A DNA stretch of 64,000 nucleotides from Eubacterium barkeri (GTDB taxonomy: Bacteria; Bacillota; Clostridia; Eubacteriales; Eubacteriaceae). Below the pieces are notes generated by a model. That model did no database searches and was not told where the DNA came from. It saw only the letters and a list, made by a program, of their open reading frames with translations. A program made the translations under genes and the position numbers. Shown piece after piece: positions 33,023 to 41,216 of the stretch; the first letter of the stretch is position 1, and the number at the start of each line of letters is the position of its first letter. The stretch is from positions 1-64,000 of the forward strand of contig NZ_FNOU01000015.1 of the NCBI RefSeq assembly GCF_900107125.1. The letters run 5' to 3'.

Positions 33023-34525
33023 ATGGCACAGTATCTGATTGGTTTAGACAATGGCGGCACCATGAGCAAAGCAGCATTGTACGATTTGTCCGGTAAAGAG
33101 ATTGCCGTGTGCAGCCGAAAAACAGCGTTGCTTCAGCCTGAACCTGGCTTTACCGAACGCAATTGCGAAGAAATGTGGGCGGCGAATGTCGGCGCCATCC
33201 GAGCCGTACTGGAGCAGTCCGGTATTCCCGGCGAAGAGGTCATCGGCATTGCTGCCACTGGCCATGGCAATGGCATTTACCTGGTCAAGGAAGATGGCAC
33301 CCAGGCCTACAACGGCATCATTTCAACGGATTCCCGGGGGAAGGAATTCGCCATCGCCTGGAATAGCGACGGCACCTTCGAGCGCATCCTGCCCCGGACC
33401 ATGCAGTCCTGCTGGGAAGGCCAGCCAACCACCATCCTCCGCTGGTTCATGAAATACAAACCTGAAATCATTGAGGATACCCGGTGGATTTTCATGTGCA
33501 AGGACTATATTCGTTTTAAGCTCACCGGAGAAGCCTATGGAGAAATCACCGATTACTCCGGTTCCAGCCTGATGAATGTCCGGGATGTGTGTTACGATAA
33601 GGATTTGCTGGCAGTGATGGGGCTGGAATCTATTTATGACAAGCTGCCACCTCTGAAATACTCCGGTGAAATCTGCGGAACCATCACTGAAGAAGTGGCC
33701 GCCCTCACCGGGTTAAAAGCCGGCACCCCAGTGGCCGGAGGCAGCATGGACATCCACGCCTCTGCCATGGCCGTTGGAATTACCGACGAAGATACCATGT
33801 GCGTGGTCGCCGGAACATGGAGCATTAACGAGTACATCAGCAAAACCCCTGTGGTGGATAAGGACTTATTTATGACCTCCATCTACACCATGCCGGGCTA
33901 CTGGATGATTCTCGAAGGCAGCCCAACCTCGGCCAGCAATCTCGAATGGTTCCTCACCGAAATCCTTAAGGACGTTAATTTAGGGGACCGGGATATTTAC
34001 GATTTCTCCAACAGCTCCGTGGAAAAAATCGGAGACAAGGATTGCGGCTTGGTATTCCTGCCCTTCCTTTTCGGCAGCAACGTCAACATCAACGCCAAGG
34101 GCAGCTTCATTGGCCTTCAATCCTGGCACACCCGGGGCAATATGCTCCGCGCTGTGTATGAAGGCATCGTCTTCTGCCATAAATACCATATCGAAAAATT
34201 ATTGAAATACCGCAAGGCCCCCAGCGTCATCCGAATGGCCGGCGGGGTAGCCAAATCGGAAATCTGGGTTCAGATGTTCGCCGACATCCTCCAGGTTCCC
34301 ATCGAAGTTGCCAGAAGCCAGGAATTGGGAGCCCTGGGCTCCGCCATCAGTGCTGGTATCGCCACCGGTGTTTTCGATTCCTTCGAAGCCGCCTCGGAAT
34401 CCATGGTTGATATCATGTACACCGCTAAACCCAATCCTGACAAATTTGCCATCTACGACAAAAAATACGCCCGCTACAAAAAAGTCATCGAAGCCCTCGA
34501 TCCGGTGTGGGACCAGTGGGAATGA
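33023..34525 (+). CDS. FGGY-family carbohydrate kinase (L-xylulose kinase LyxK-like)
   Basis: This 500-residue sugar or polyol kinase has the N-terminal phosphate loop GLDNGGTMSKAALYD, GTPVAGGSMDIHASAM in the middle, the EGSPTSASNLEWF segment near residue 300 and MAGGVAKSEIWVQMFAD in the second ATPase part. The pattern is closest, in memory, to E. coli LyxK/SgbK (L-xylulose/3-keto-L-gulonate kinases), so a ketose or polyol other than glycerol is the likely substrate. The ATG at 33023 follows GGGGGTAAGATT. It is preceded by an attenuator-like leader. Confidence 0.87.
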   Translation: MAQYLIGLDNGGTMSKAALYDLSGKEIAVCSRKTALLQPEPGFTERNCEEMWAANVGAIRAVLEQSGIPGEEVIGIAATGHGNGIYLVKEDGTQAYNGIISTDSRGKEFAIAWNSDGTFERILPRTMQSCWEGQPTTILRWFMKYKPEIIEDTRWIFMCKDYIRFKLTGEAYGEITDYSGSSLMNVRDVCYDKDLLAVMGLESIYDKLPPLKYSGEICGTITEEVAALTGLKAGTPVAGGSMDIHASAMAVGITDEDTMCVVAGTWSINEYISKTPVVDKDLFMTSIYTMPGYWMILEGSPTSASNLEWFLTEILKDVNLGDRDIYDFSNSSVEKIGDKDCGLVFLPFLFGSNVNINAKGSFIGLQSWHTRGNMLRAVYEGIVFCHKYHIEKLLKYRKAPSVIRMAGGVAKSEIWVQMFADILQVPIEVARSQELGALGSAISAGIATGVFDSFEAASESMVDIMYTAKPNPDKFAIYDKKYARYKKVIEALDPVWDQWE

Positions 34526-34533
34526 CTTTGACA

Positions 34534-34627
34534 GAGCGTTAGCGAGTAGGCCCCGCGTTCCACGGTTCGCAGATTCAGCCGGTTTTTTCCGAAGGAAAAT
34601 CTGAAAACCGGATGAATCTGTGCTCCT
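34534..34627 (+). other. Structured intergenic element, copy 2
   Basis: Starts GAGCGTTAGCGAGTAG, 9 bp after the kinase stop. CAGATTCA and CCGGTTTT (34570-34586) pair with AAAACCGG and TGAATCTG (34604-34620). The loop has TTTTTTCC-gaa-GGAAAATC as in copy 1 at 32636. The downstream flank TGAA..TGTG.TCC is also shared. The 34628-34767 remainder holds nothing recognised. Confidence 0.6.
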
Positions 34628-34767
34628 CTGACGCCGGAGTGCTGGACATATGCTTTTGCTCCGTCTGCTTGCGGATTCGGACAGCCACCGGTCCGCCCCG
34701 ATGCAGACTTACGCAAAAGATAGGTCCATCCCTCCTCGGGTTTATGAATTCACCGAAAGGACCACTT

Positions 34768-35523
34768 ATGGATTTACAACTAAAGGGCAAAAAAGCGATT
34801 ATCACCGGGGCCTCCCGGGGAGTCGGCCGGGCCATTGCCCTGGGCCTGGCCGCAGAGGGAGCTGATGTGGCCCTGGGAGCCACCCGGCCAGAGGGTATTG
34901 AAGCAGTTGCTCAAGAAGCCCGGGCAATGGGGGTTGCGGCTCATCCCATTCCCGTAGATTTAGGTAACGCCGAAGATACCTTGGCTTTCATGGAAAAGGC
35001 CCAAGCCGCCCTTGGTGGCATGGATATTTTGATCAACAATGCGGGAATCTTCCCCCAGGGCTGGTGTCAGGATATTACCCTTTCCGATTGGCAGCATACC
35101 CTGGACGTCAACCTCACGGGAGCCTTCCTGACTTCTCAATTTTTCGCAAAGGGCAACTTGTCGGCTAAACGACCGGGTAAGATTATCAACATCAACTCCC
35201 AGGCTGCCTTCCACGGCTCCACCACCGGTCATGCGCACTACGCCGCCAGTAAGGCCGCCATGACAGCCATGACCATTTCCATGGCCCGGGAGCTTTCCCC
35301 CAAAGGCATCACCGTTAACGGCGTTGCCCTGGGTGTGGTAGAAACCGACATGATTCGGGAGGGCATTGAAAAACGCCCCGGTTATTATGAAAGCCGTATC
35401 CCCATCGGTCATGTCGCCAAACCCGAAGAGGTTGCCAACATCGTTGTCTTCATGGCCTCCGGCCCCGCCTCCTACCTCACCGGCACCACCATTGATGCCA
35501 CGGGGGGAATGTTGATGCGCTAG
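34768..35523 (+). CDS. Short-chain dehydrogenase/reductase
   Basis: This 251-residue classical SDR has the NAD(P)-binding TGASRGVGRAIALG, the NNAG motif at about residue 90, catalytic Ser in INSQAAFHG and the YAASK pair (Tyr and Lys) near residue 156. It probably oxidises or reduces a polyol or ketose linked to the neighbouring kinase; the exact substrate is not clear. The ATG at 34768 follows GAAAGG by 7 bp. No clear promoter of its own is seen, so it is likely read through from the kinase gene. Confidence 0.9.
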   Translation: MDLQLKGKKAIITGASRGVGRAIALGLAAEGADVALGATRPEGIEAVAQEARAMGVAAHPIPVDLGNAEDTLAFMEKAQAALGGMDILINNAGIFPQGWCQDITLSDWQHTLDVNLTGAFLTSQFFAKGNLSAKRPGKIININSQAAFHGSTTGHAHYAASKAAMTAMTISMARELSPKGITVNGVALGVVETDMIREGIEKRPGYYESRIPIGHVAKPEEVANIVVFMASGPASYLTGTTIDATGGMLMR

Positions 35524-35580
35524 CTAACAGCCGTATATGGTACATGGCAACACGTCACGAAGCGAATAGAATTTCAGCGA

Positions 35581-35642
35581 GAATCTTGCTGCGAAAGACT
35601 ATCGGAAAATATTTTTTTCGATAGTTTTTCATGGCAAGATTC
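35581..35642 (+). other. Two-tier hairpin downstream of the SDR gene
   Basis: An outer stem GAATCTTG/CAAGATTC (35581-35588 and 35635-35642) and an inner stem ACTATCG/CGATAGT (35598-35604 and 35619-35625) surround an A/T-rich loop. It may end the kinase-SDR transcript or be a stable intergenic RNA fold. It shares only short words with the two elements at 32636 and 34534. The rest of the 35524-35792 gap shows no gene. Confidence 0.55.
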
Positions 35643-35792
35643 ACAGATAACAAGGTTATACAGGCGTCGGTGACAACGCCGTAAAACAAACAAAGTATCA
35701 AATTTCACTCATCCTTTTTTACAAACCCAACATCCTAAAATGCGTGTAACAGGAAAAAACCTGACCCACTATCACTTTACAAGGAGAACAGT

Positions 35793-37244
35793 ATGAATCA
35801 AAAAATCTATGATGTCATCGTCATTGGTGGCGGGATTACCGGAACCGGGATCATCCACGAATTGGCGAAATACGATCTGGATGTCGCACTGCTTGAACGC
35901 AGTGTCGACATCGGTGTCGGTGCCACAAAGGGCAACGGCGGCGTAGTCCACCCGGGCTACGACCCCCATCCCGGAACCTTAAAAGCTAAGCTAAACCCCC
36001 TGGGGGCACGGATGTATCCTGGACTTGCCCGTGATCTGGATTTCGGCATTCGTCACACCGGTACTCTGGTGGTCGCCTATTCCGATGCCGATTTGAAAAA
36101 GGTGGACGAGCTTCTGGAAAACGGCCGGGCCAATGGTGTCCACGAGATTGAAAAAATCAATGCCGCCCAGCTGCAAAACCGGGAGCCCTACATCAACAAA
36201 GCGGCTCTGGGTGCCTTACTGGCCCACACCACAACCATGATCGATCCCTTCGAGGTGGCCATTGCCTTTGCTGAAAACGCCGTTGACAACGGGGTAGAAA
36301 TCTTCACCAGTCAGGAGGTCACCGGAATTACCAAAGCGGAAGATGGCTGCTTTACCATCACCACCCCCACAGACACCTTCAGAACACGCTACATTGTGGA
36401 TGCCGCCGGTGTCCATGCCGATGATGTGGCTGCCCTTGTCGGTATCCAGGAATATAAGGTCCAGGGCCGCCATGGCAACATCTGTGTTTTAGATAAGGAA
36501 CTGCCCACACCCATTAACACCGTCATGTTTCCCTGTCCCGGTCCAGACACCAAGGGAATTGCCCTGATCCCAACCGTTAGTGGCAATACCCTCATCGGCT
36601 CCACTGCCACCATGCGGGAAGACAAAGAAGACACCACAGGTGATGCCCATGGGATTGCTGAACTGATCGAAGGCGCCCACCATCTCCTCCCGGATTTTGT
36701 GAACAGTACCGTCATCCGAACCTTTGCGGGCCAGCGCCCTGTCGCTCTGGATAACGGAAACGACTTCTGGATTTGTGAATCTGAAACGGTCCCTGGCTTT
36801 ATCCACGCCGCGGGAATCCAATCCCCAGGTGCTGCCACCTCACCGGCCATCGCTGAATATGTCCGGGATTTACTGGCTAACGCCGGTCTGGATATTAAAA
36901 ACCGCCCTGATTATAACAAATACCGCAAGGCACCAGTGGATTTCAGCGAACTCAACGCCGAAGAACGGGATCAGGTGATTGCCCAGAACCCTGCCTACGG
37001 GCGAATTGTCTGCCGCTGCGAAACCGTCACCGAGGGCGAAATCATCGCCGCCATCCATCAAACCGTTGGTGCAACGACGGTGGAAGGCGTTAAACGTCGG
37101 ACCCGGGCAGGCATGGGACGCTGTCAAAGCGGATTCTGCCAATACAAGGTGATGCAGATTTTGGCCCGGGAGTTGGGTATTCCAGAAGAAGCTGTCCTTT
37201 TTGAAGATCAGGGATCACCTGTTCTTTTTGGCAAAATCAAGTAG
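35793..37244 (+). CDS. glpA: GlpA-like FAD-dependent glycerol-3-phosphate dehydrogenase with BFD-type domain
   Basis: This 483-residue flavoprotein should oxidise glycerol-3-phosphate to dihydroxyacetone phosphate. The FAD-binding VIGGGITGTGIIHELAKYD is at the N-terminus and the DAO fold extends to about residue 370. A C-terminal BFD-like domain carries CRCETVTEGE (near 410) and CQSGFC (near 450), four cysteines for a [2Fe-2S] cluster. This composition matches the anaerobic GlpA type rather than GlpD. It starts an apparent operon with the GlpB-like, DUF1667 and aldolase genes, 22 bp or less apart. A different sugar-phosphate substrate cannot be excluded. Confidence 0.87.
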   Translation: MNQKIYDVIVIGGGITGTGIIHELAKYDLDVALLERSVDIGVGATKGNGGVVHPGYDPHPGTLKAKLNPLGARMYPGLARDLDFGIRHTGTLVVAYSDADLKKVDELLENGRANGVHEIEKINAAQLQNREPYINKAALGALLAHTTTMIDPFEVAIAFAENAVDNGVEIFTSQEVTGITKAEDGCFTITTPTDTFRTRYIVDAAGVHADDVAALVGIQEYKVQGRHGNICVLDKELPTPINTVMFPCPGPDTKGIALIPTVSGNTLIGSTATMREDKEDTTGDAHGIAELIEGAHHLLPDFVNSTVIRTFAGQRPVALDNGNDFWICESETVPGFIHAAGIQSPGAATSPAIAEYVRDLLANAGLDIKNRPDYNKYRKAPVDFSELNAEERDQVIAQNPAYGRIVCRCETVTEGEIIAAIHQTVGATTVEGVKRRTRAGMGRCQSGFCQYKVMQILARELGIPEEAVLFEDQGSPVLFGKIK

Positions 37245-37266
37245 ATTAGAGCAGTAGGAGGAAAAA

Positions 37267-38520
37267 ATGCAAACTTACGAATATGACGTCATCGTCGTCG
37301 GTGGTGGCCCCGCCGGCCTCGGCGCTGCCCTATCCGCCGTGGAAAAAGGTGCATCTGTCGCCATCATCGAACGAAACGATGAGCTGGGTGGGATCTTAAA
37401 CCAATGTATCCATAGTGGTTTTGGCCTGCAGTATTTTAAGGAAGAGCTGACCGGTCCGGAATATGCCGAACGCTTTATCGATAAGGTCAAAGCCACGGAC
37501 ATCGACTGCTTTATGAATACCATGGTACTGGATATCAGCCCGGACCACCAGGTCATGGCCATTAATGAATCCGGTGCCATGATCGTTAAGGGTGGTGCGG
37601 TTATCCTGGCCATGGGCTGTCGGGAACGGACCCGGGGTGCCATCAAAATTCCGGGAACCCGCCCTGCCGGTGTCTTTACCGCTGGGATCGCCCAACGCTA
37701 TGTTAATATGGAGAACTTAAAACCCGGTAATCGGGTGGTTATCCTCGGCTCCGGAGATATCGGCCTCATTATGGCCCGCCGCCTAACCCTGGAGGGCATC
37801 AAGGTTGAAGGGGTTTACGAACTCATGCCCTATCCCAATGGCCTGTACCGGAATATCATCAATTGTCTGGATGATTTCGGGATTCCCCTCCATCTCTCCA
37901 CCACAGTTACCAAGATCAATGGAAAAAATCGGGTGGAATCCGTAGAGGTTGCCCAGGTGGACGATAAGATGCGCATTGTCCCCGGCTCCGAACGAACCAT
38001 TCCCTGCGACACCCTGCTCCTCTCCATCGGGCTCATTCCCGAAAATGAATTGAGCAAACGTGCAGGTGTTTCCCTGAACCCTGTGACCAATGGCCCCCTG
38101 GTGGATGACACCCTCTCCACCAATCTTCCCGGTATCTTTGCCTGTGGCAATGTTCTCCACGTTCATGACTTGGTCGACAATGTCACCGCTGAAGCCCTGG
38201 AAGCCGGTGCCAATGCGGCGGCCTATGCCAAAACCAAAGCCACCCACAGTGGCGCTTCCCTGGCTGTGACCGCTGAAAAGCCTGTTCGCTACACCGTTCC
38301 TTCCACCTTGTATCCTGAGGATTGTTCCGAAGTTGTTGTGAAGTTCCGGGTGGGTGCCCCGGTAGAATCCGGCCATGTCCGGATTAAAAGCGGCGATACC
38401 GTCGTCTTTGAGGAACGTCGCAACCGGAATATCATCCCCAGTATTATGGAAGAAGTAAAGTTGAAGCAGGAACAATTATCTGGGTTGTGTGATCCCCTGG
38501 TGGTCACCGTTGTCTCATAG
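37267..38520 (+). CDS. glpB: GlpB-like FAD/NAD(P)-dependent oxidoreductase
   Basis: A 417-residue two-dinucleotide-fold flavoprotein. FAD site GGGPAGLGAALSA lies at the N-terminus, ILAMGCRERTRG near residue 120, a second fold ILGSGDIGLIMARR near residue 160 and the closing GIFACGNVLHVHDLVDNV near 290. Such proteins pass electrons from the GlpA-type subunit to a carrier. The gene follows glpA by 22 bp with an AGGAGG. Together with the DUF1667 product it likely forms a GlpABC-like complex without a classical GlpC. Confidence 0.87.
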   Translation: MQTYEYDVIVVGGGPAGLGAALSAVEKGASVAIIERNDELGGILNQCIHSGFGLQYFKEELTGPEYAERFIDKVKATDIDCFMNTMVLDISPDHQVMAINESGAMIVKGGAVILAMGCRERTRGAIKIPGTRPAGVFTAGIAQRYVNMENLKPGNRVVILGSGDIGLIMARRLTLEGIKVEGVYELMPYPNGLYRNIINCLDDFGIPLHLSTTVTKINGKNRVESVEVAQVDDKMRIVPGSERTIPCDTLLLSIGLIPENELSKRAGVSLNPVTNGPLVDDTLSTNLPGIFACGNVLHVHDLVDNVTAEALEAGANAAAYAKTKATHSGASLAVTAEKPVRYTVPSTLYPEDCSEVVVKFRVGAPVESGHVRIKSGDTVVFEERRNRNIIPSIMEEVKLKQEQLSGLCDPLVVTVVS

Positions 38521-38538
38521 TCAGAGAGGAGCAATGTC

Positions 38539-38901
38539 ATGAAGGAAATAAAAATGTGTTGTACCACCTGTCCCAATAGCTGTGCCCTAATGGTCACCGT
38601 GGAAGGGGATCAGGTTTTAAAGGTCGAGGGCAATACCTGTAAACGGGGAATTCCCTTTGCCGAAAAAGAACTGGTCGCTCCGGAACGAATGCTCACCAGC
38701 ACGGTGATTGTCACAGTGGACGGTGTTGAAAAACAGGTCCCCGTTAAATCGGCAACGCCCATGCTCCGCAGCAAAATGATGGATGCCATGTCCATCATCC
38801 GCGGTACCCGTATCAATCATGGGGTTAACCTGGGTGACGTTATCCTGGCAAACGTTGCCGATTGTGGTGTCGATATCGTCGCTGCTAAAACAGTTCGATA
38901 G
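38539..38901 (+). CDS. DUF1667 family protein
   Basis: This 120-residue soluble protein has three clustered cysteines CCTTCPNSC at residues about 7-15 and a fourth in GNTCKRG near 34, consistent with an Fe-S or zinc site. The DUF1667 family is regularly found after GlpA/GlpB-like flavoproteins in Firmicutes and is thought to be a third subunit of that dehydrogenase. The gene lies 18 bp after the GlpB-like gene and 8 bp before the aldolase. Confidence 0.9.
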   Translation: MKEIKMCCTTCPNSCALMVTVEGDQVLKVEGNTCKRGIPFAEKELVAPERMLTSTVIVTVDGVEKQVPVKSATPMLRSKMMDAMSIIRGTRINHGVNLGDVILANVADCGVDIVAAKTVR

Positions 38902-38909
38902 GTTTTTTT

Positions 38910-39779
38910 ATGCTAGTTACTTTAAAAGAAATTTCCAAAAAAGCCATGGCGGAAAAATATGCTGTCGGTGCCTTCAACACCGTCAACCTGGACAGTATTC
39001 GAGCAGTACTTGACGCTGCAGAAAGCCTTGGCCAGCCGGTTATCCTCCAACATGCCCAACTCCACGAGAGCATTGCTCCCCTGGATATCATTGGACCGAT
39101 CATGGTAGAGATGGCAAGAAAAGCAACGATTCCCGTCTGTGTTCACCTGGATCACGGTTCAGACATTGGTTATCTTCTAAGGGCCATGCAATTGGGCTTT
39201 ACCTCTGTCATGTTTGATGGCTCTGCTCTACCCTACGACGAAAATGTATCACTGAGTAAAGCAACGGCAGAAACAGCGGCCATGTATGGCGTCTCCGTGG
39301 AAGCTGAACTGGGACGGGTCCTCCGCCCTGAAGGTGGCGGGGAACCGGATCCCAGCGACGCGGTGCTCACCCCAGAGGCCTGCTATACAAAGCCCGATGA
39401 AGCCGCCGCCTTTGTTGCCAAGACAGGCATCGATGCTCTGGCCATCGCCTTTGGCACCGCCCACGGCGTATACGATGTAAAGCCCGTGCTGGATGTCGAC
39501 CGTGTAGCACTGATTCGGGATGCCATTGATATGCCCCTGGTCATGCACGGCGGTTCTGGCGTGACAGATGACGAATTTCACAAGGCCATTGCCGGGGGGA
39601 TCACCAAGGTGAATTACTTTACCTATATGGGCCTTGCCGGTGGAAATGCAGTGCGCCGATATCTGGCTGAAAATGCTGACCGGGAAAATATTCGCTACGA
39701 CGAAATGAGCGAAGTTGCCCGATTGGCCATGGAAGCAGATGCCGCCCACGCCATTGGTATTTTTGCAGGATTAGAATAA
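38910..39779 (+). CDS. Class II fructose/tagatose-bisphosphate aldolase family
   Basis: This 289-residue zinc aldolase has metal-ligand motifs VHLDHG near residue 75, GTAHGVY near 180 and MHGGSGV near 210, plus the NTVNL/QHAQ substrate-region residues at the N-terminus. It belongs to the FbaA/GatY/KbaY group, which splits ketose-1,6-bisphosphates into dihydroxyacetone phosphate and glyceraldehyde-3-phosphate. Placed at the end of a polyol operon it may cleave the phosphorylated product of the FGGY kinase or run DHAP back toward hexoses. No dedicated sugar-phosphate kinase is next to it. Confidence 0.9.
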   Translation: MLVTLKEISKKAMAEKYAVGAFNTVNLDSIRAVLDAAESLGQPVILQHAQLHESIAPLDIIGPIMVEMARKATIPVCVHLDHGSDIGYLLRAMQLGFTSVMFDGSALPYDENVSLSKATAETAAMYGVSVEAELGRVLRPEGGGEPDPSDAVLTPEACYTKPDEAAAFVAKTGIDALAIAFGTAHGVYDVKPVLDVDRVALIRDAIDMPLVMHGGSGVTDDEFHKAIAGGITKVNYFTYMGLAGGNAVRRYLAENADRENIRYDEMSEVARLAMEADAAHAIGIFAGLE

Positions 39780-39786
39780 TATGATG

Positions 39787-39815
39787 AAAAAAGGTCCTCC
39801 ATCGGGGGACCTTTT
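39787..39815. terminator. Bidirectional terminator
   Basis: AAAAGGTCC..CC / GG..GGACCTTTT stem with a short loop between the convergent aldolase and YdcF genes, with A-rich and T-rich flanks. Confidence 0.88.
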
Positions 39816-39822
39816 CTTCATT

Positions 39823-40821
39823 TTAAAAGGGCAACAGCGTAATAATGGCAAAAACCAGCCACATCAGAACAATAGCGATGGTCACCCACTTAAACTTAAC
39901 CATAATGGCAATGTACTCCCGGATAAAGGCGCTGGGCCAATAATAGGCTGCTGTAGCGCAACCTACGCCCTGGGCATCCATCCCCAAAGCTTTGGCCAGC
40001 AGGCCAGTGCGAAACACATGGTAATTATTGGTGACAAAAATATACCTATGGGGTAATCCCTCCCCATCCAGCATCGCCTGGACATTCTTTAAATTCTCAC
40101 CGGTCGTCGTCGAAGCCTCCTCGATCATGATATCTTCCTCTGGCACCCCCTGGGTCAAGAGATAGGTCTTAATGGCCTGGGCTTCAGAAACCTTCTCATC
40201 ACGGCCCTTCCCACCAGAGGGCACCAGCTTGGCCCGGCCATCCATGGCACGGTATACCTTCAGAGCCTTATCCGCCCGTCCCCGAAGCAGGGGGGATATC
40301 TTTTCGCCATCGATGAGTCCGCAGCCATGGATAAGGATATAATCACAATCCAGCCTCTTGGGCAAACACATATATAAGGTAGAATACACTAAATAGGCCA
40401 TAAAAACCGTTGTAAAATACACCATCAAGATCGCCCCAAGCCACAACAGGTCCACAAAATAAATATTATGGGAATGGGATTCCAGGGCCCAAAAGCTGAC
40501 TCCCAACCCAATGAGCACTGCAATCCCCATTAATAGAGAAAGAAGGTTTGCCAGACTCCTGCCCTCGCGCTTTAGCATCACCACGCCATTGAAGATAAGC
40601 AGCAGGGCCATCAGCCCCAAAATAATGGGCGTCATGATAAAGACCATAACCATGAGCACAAATTGGATGGTACCATTATTTTCCGTCAAGGTGACGATTC
40701 CCAGAAAAACTAGGATTGCCCCCACTAAAAGCAGGATCACATTGAGGAATCGCCGGGGTTCTCGAACCACTGATAATCCCATGATGATAAAATCAAAAAT
40801 TCCCAACACTAAAAAAATCAT
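39823..40821 (-). CDS. YdcF/SanA-like (DUF218) membrane protein
   Basis: A 332-residue protein with about five or six N-terminal membrane helices (residues 1-150), then a DUF218 domain beginning DYILIHGCGLIDGEKISPLL. That domain contains VPSGGKGRDEKVSEAQAI, IMIEEASTTTGENLKN and FVTNNYHVFR, the usual motif order. Related proteins (ElyC, SanA) act in envelope biogenesis; the exact reaction is unknown. GGAGGAAAGTAA precedes the ATG. A further helix at the C-terminus completes the protein. Confidence 0.87.
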   Translation of the reverse strand: MIFLVLGIFDFIIMGLSVVREPRRFLNVILLLVGAILVFLGIVTLTENNGTIQFVLMVMVFIMTPIILGLMALLLIFNGVVMLKREGRSLANLLSLLMGIAVLIGLGVSFWALESHSHNIYFVDLLWLGAILMVYFTTVFMAYLVYSTLYMCLPKRLDCDYILIHGCGLIDGEKISPLLRGRADKALKVYRAMDGRAKLVPSGGKGRDEKVSEAQAIKTYLLTQGVPEEDIMIEEASTTTGENLKNVQAMLDGEGLPHRYIFVTNNYHVFRTGLLAKALGMDAQGVGCATAAYYWPSAFIREYIAIMVKFKWVTIAIVLMWLVFAIITLLPF

Positions 40822-40951
40822 TTACTTTCCTCCGATTTCATTTCCCATTCATTTTAACATAAAGACTCCCTGACTGTCATTTTCGAAAAACTCCTTTCCA
40901 TTTTCTGGGTGACATGGTACCATAAATCCACATACCATTAAGGAGGCCTTT

Positions 40952-41113
40952 ATGAACACACCAAACGACGCCTATTACAGTACCATGGATAGCATCATCA
41001 CCATCATTCACCGTAAGCTCCCCAAGGCAGACCAAACACCTGAATACCTGGAGCGCCTATTGGATGATATTTTGCTTCATTTTAAATATGAGGCCATGCA
41101 AAAGGAAAAATAG
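40952..41113 (+). CDS. Small protein of 53 residues, unknown function
   Basis: An ATG preceded by AAGGAGG with 6-bp spacing opens a 53-codon frame ending in TAG. The product begins MNTPNDAYYSTMDSI and is mostly helical, mildly charged and without cysteines or a membrane segment. It contains TPEYLERLLDDILLHFKYEAM, a plausible amphipathic helix. It stands between divergent YdcF and the DUF4405 gene. I know no family for it; support comes from the strong ribosome binding site and codon-like composition. Confidence 0.6.
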   Translation: MNTPNDAYYSTMDSIITIIHRKLPKADQTPEYLERLLDDILLHFKYEAMQKEK

Positions 41114-41216
41114 AATCGGTTCTTTCTGCAATTCATGGATTCTTCAAACTCAAGCCACACTTTAGACACATTTTTATTTTAGAATGACAACAATATGAAA
41201 AAGTGAGGTTATATCC

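Noticed and set aside
37783-38475. A 230-codon minus-strand frame
   Set aside because: Lies entirely within the GlpB-like gene in reverse; composition is that of an antisense shadow and no start signal is seen.
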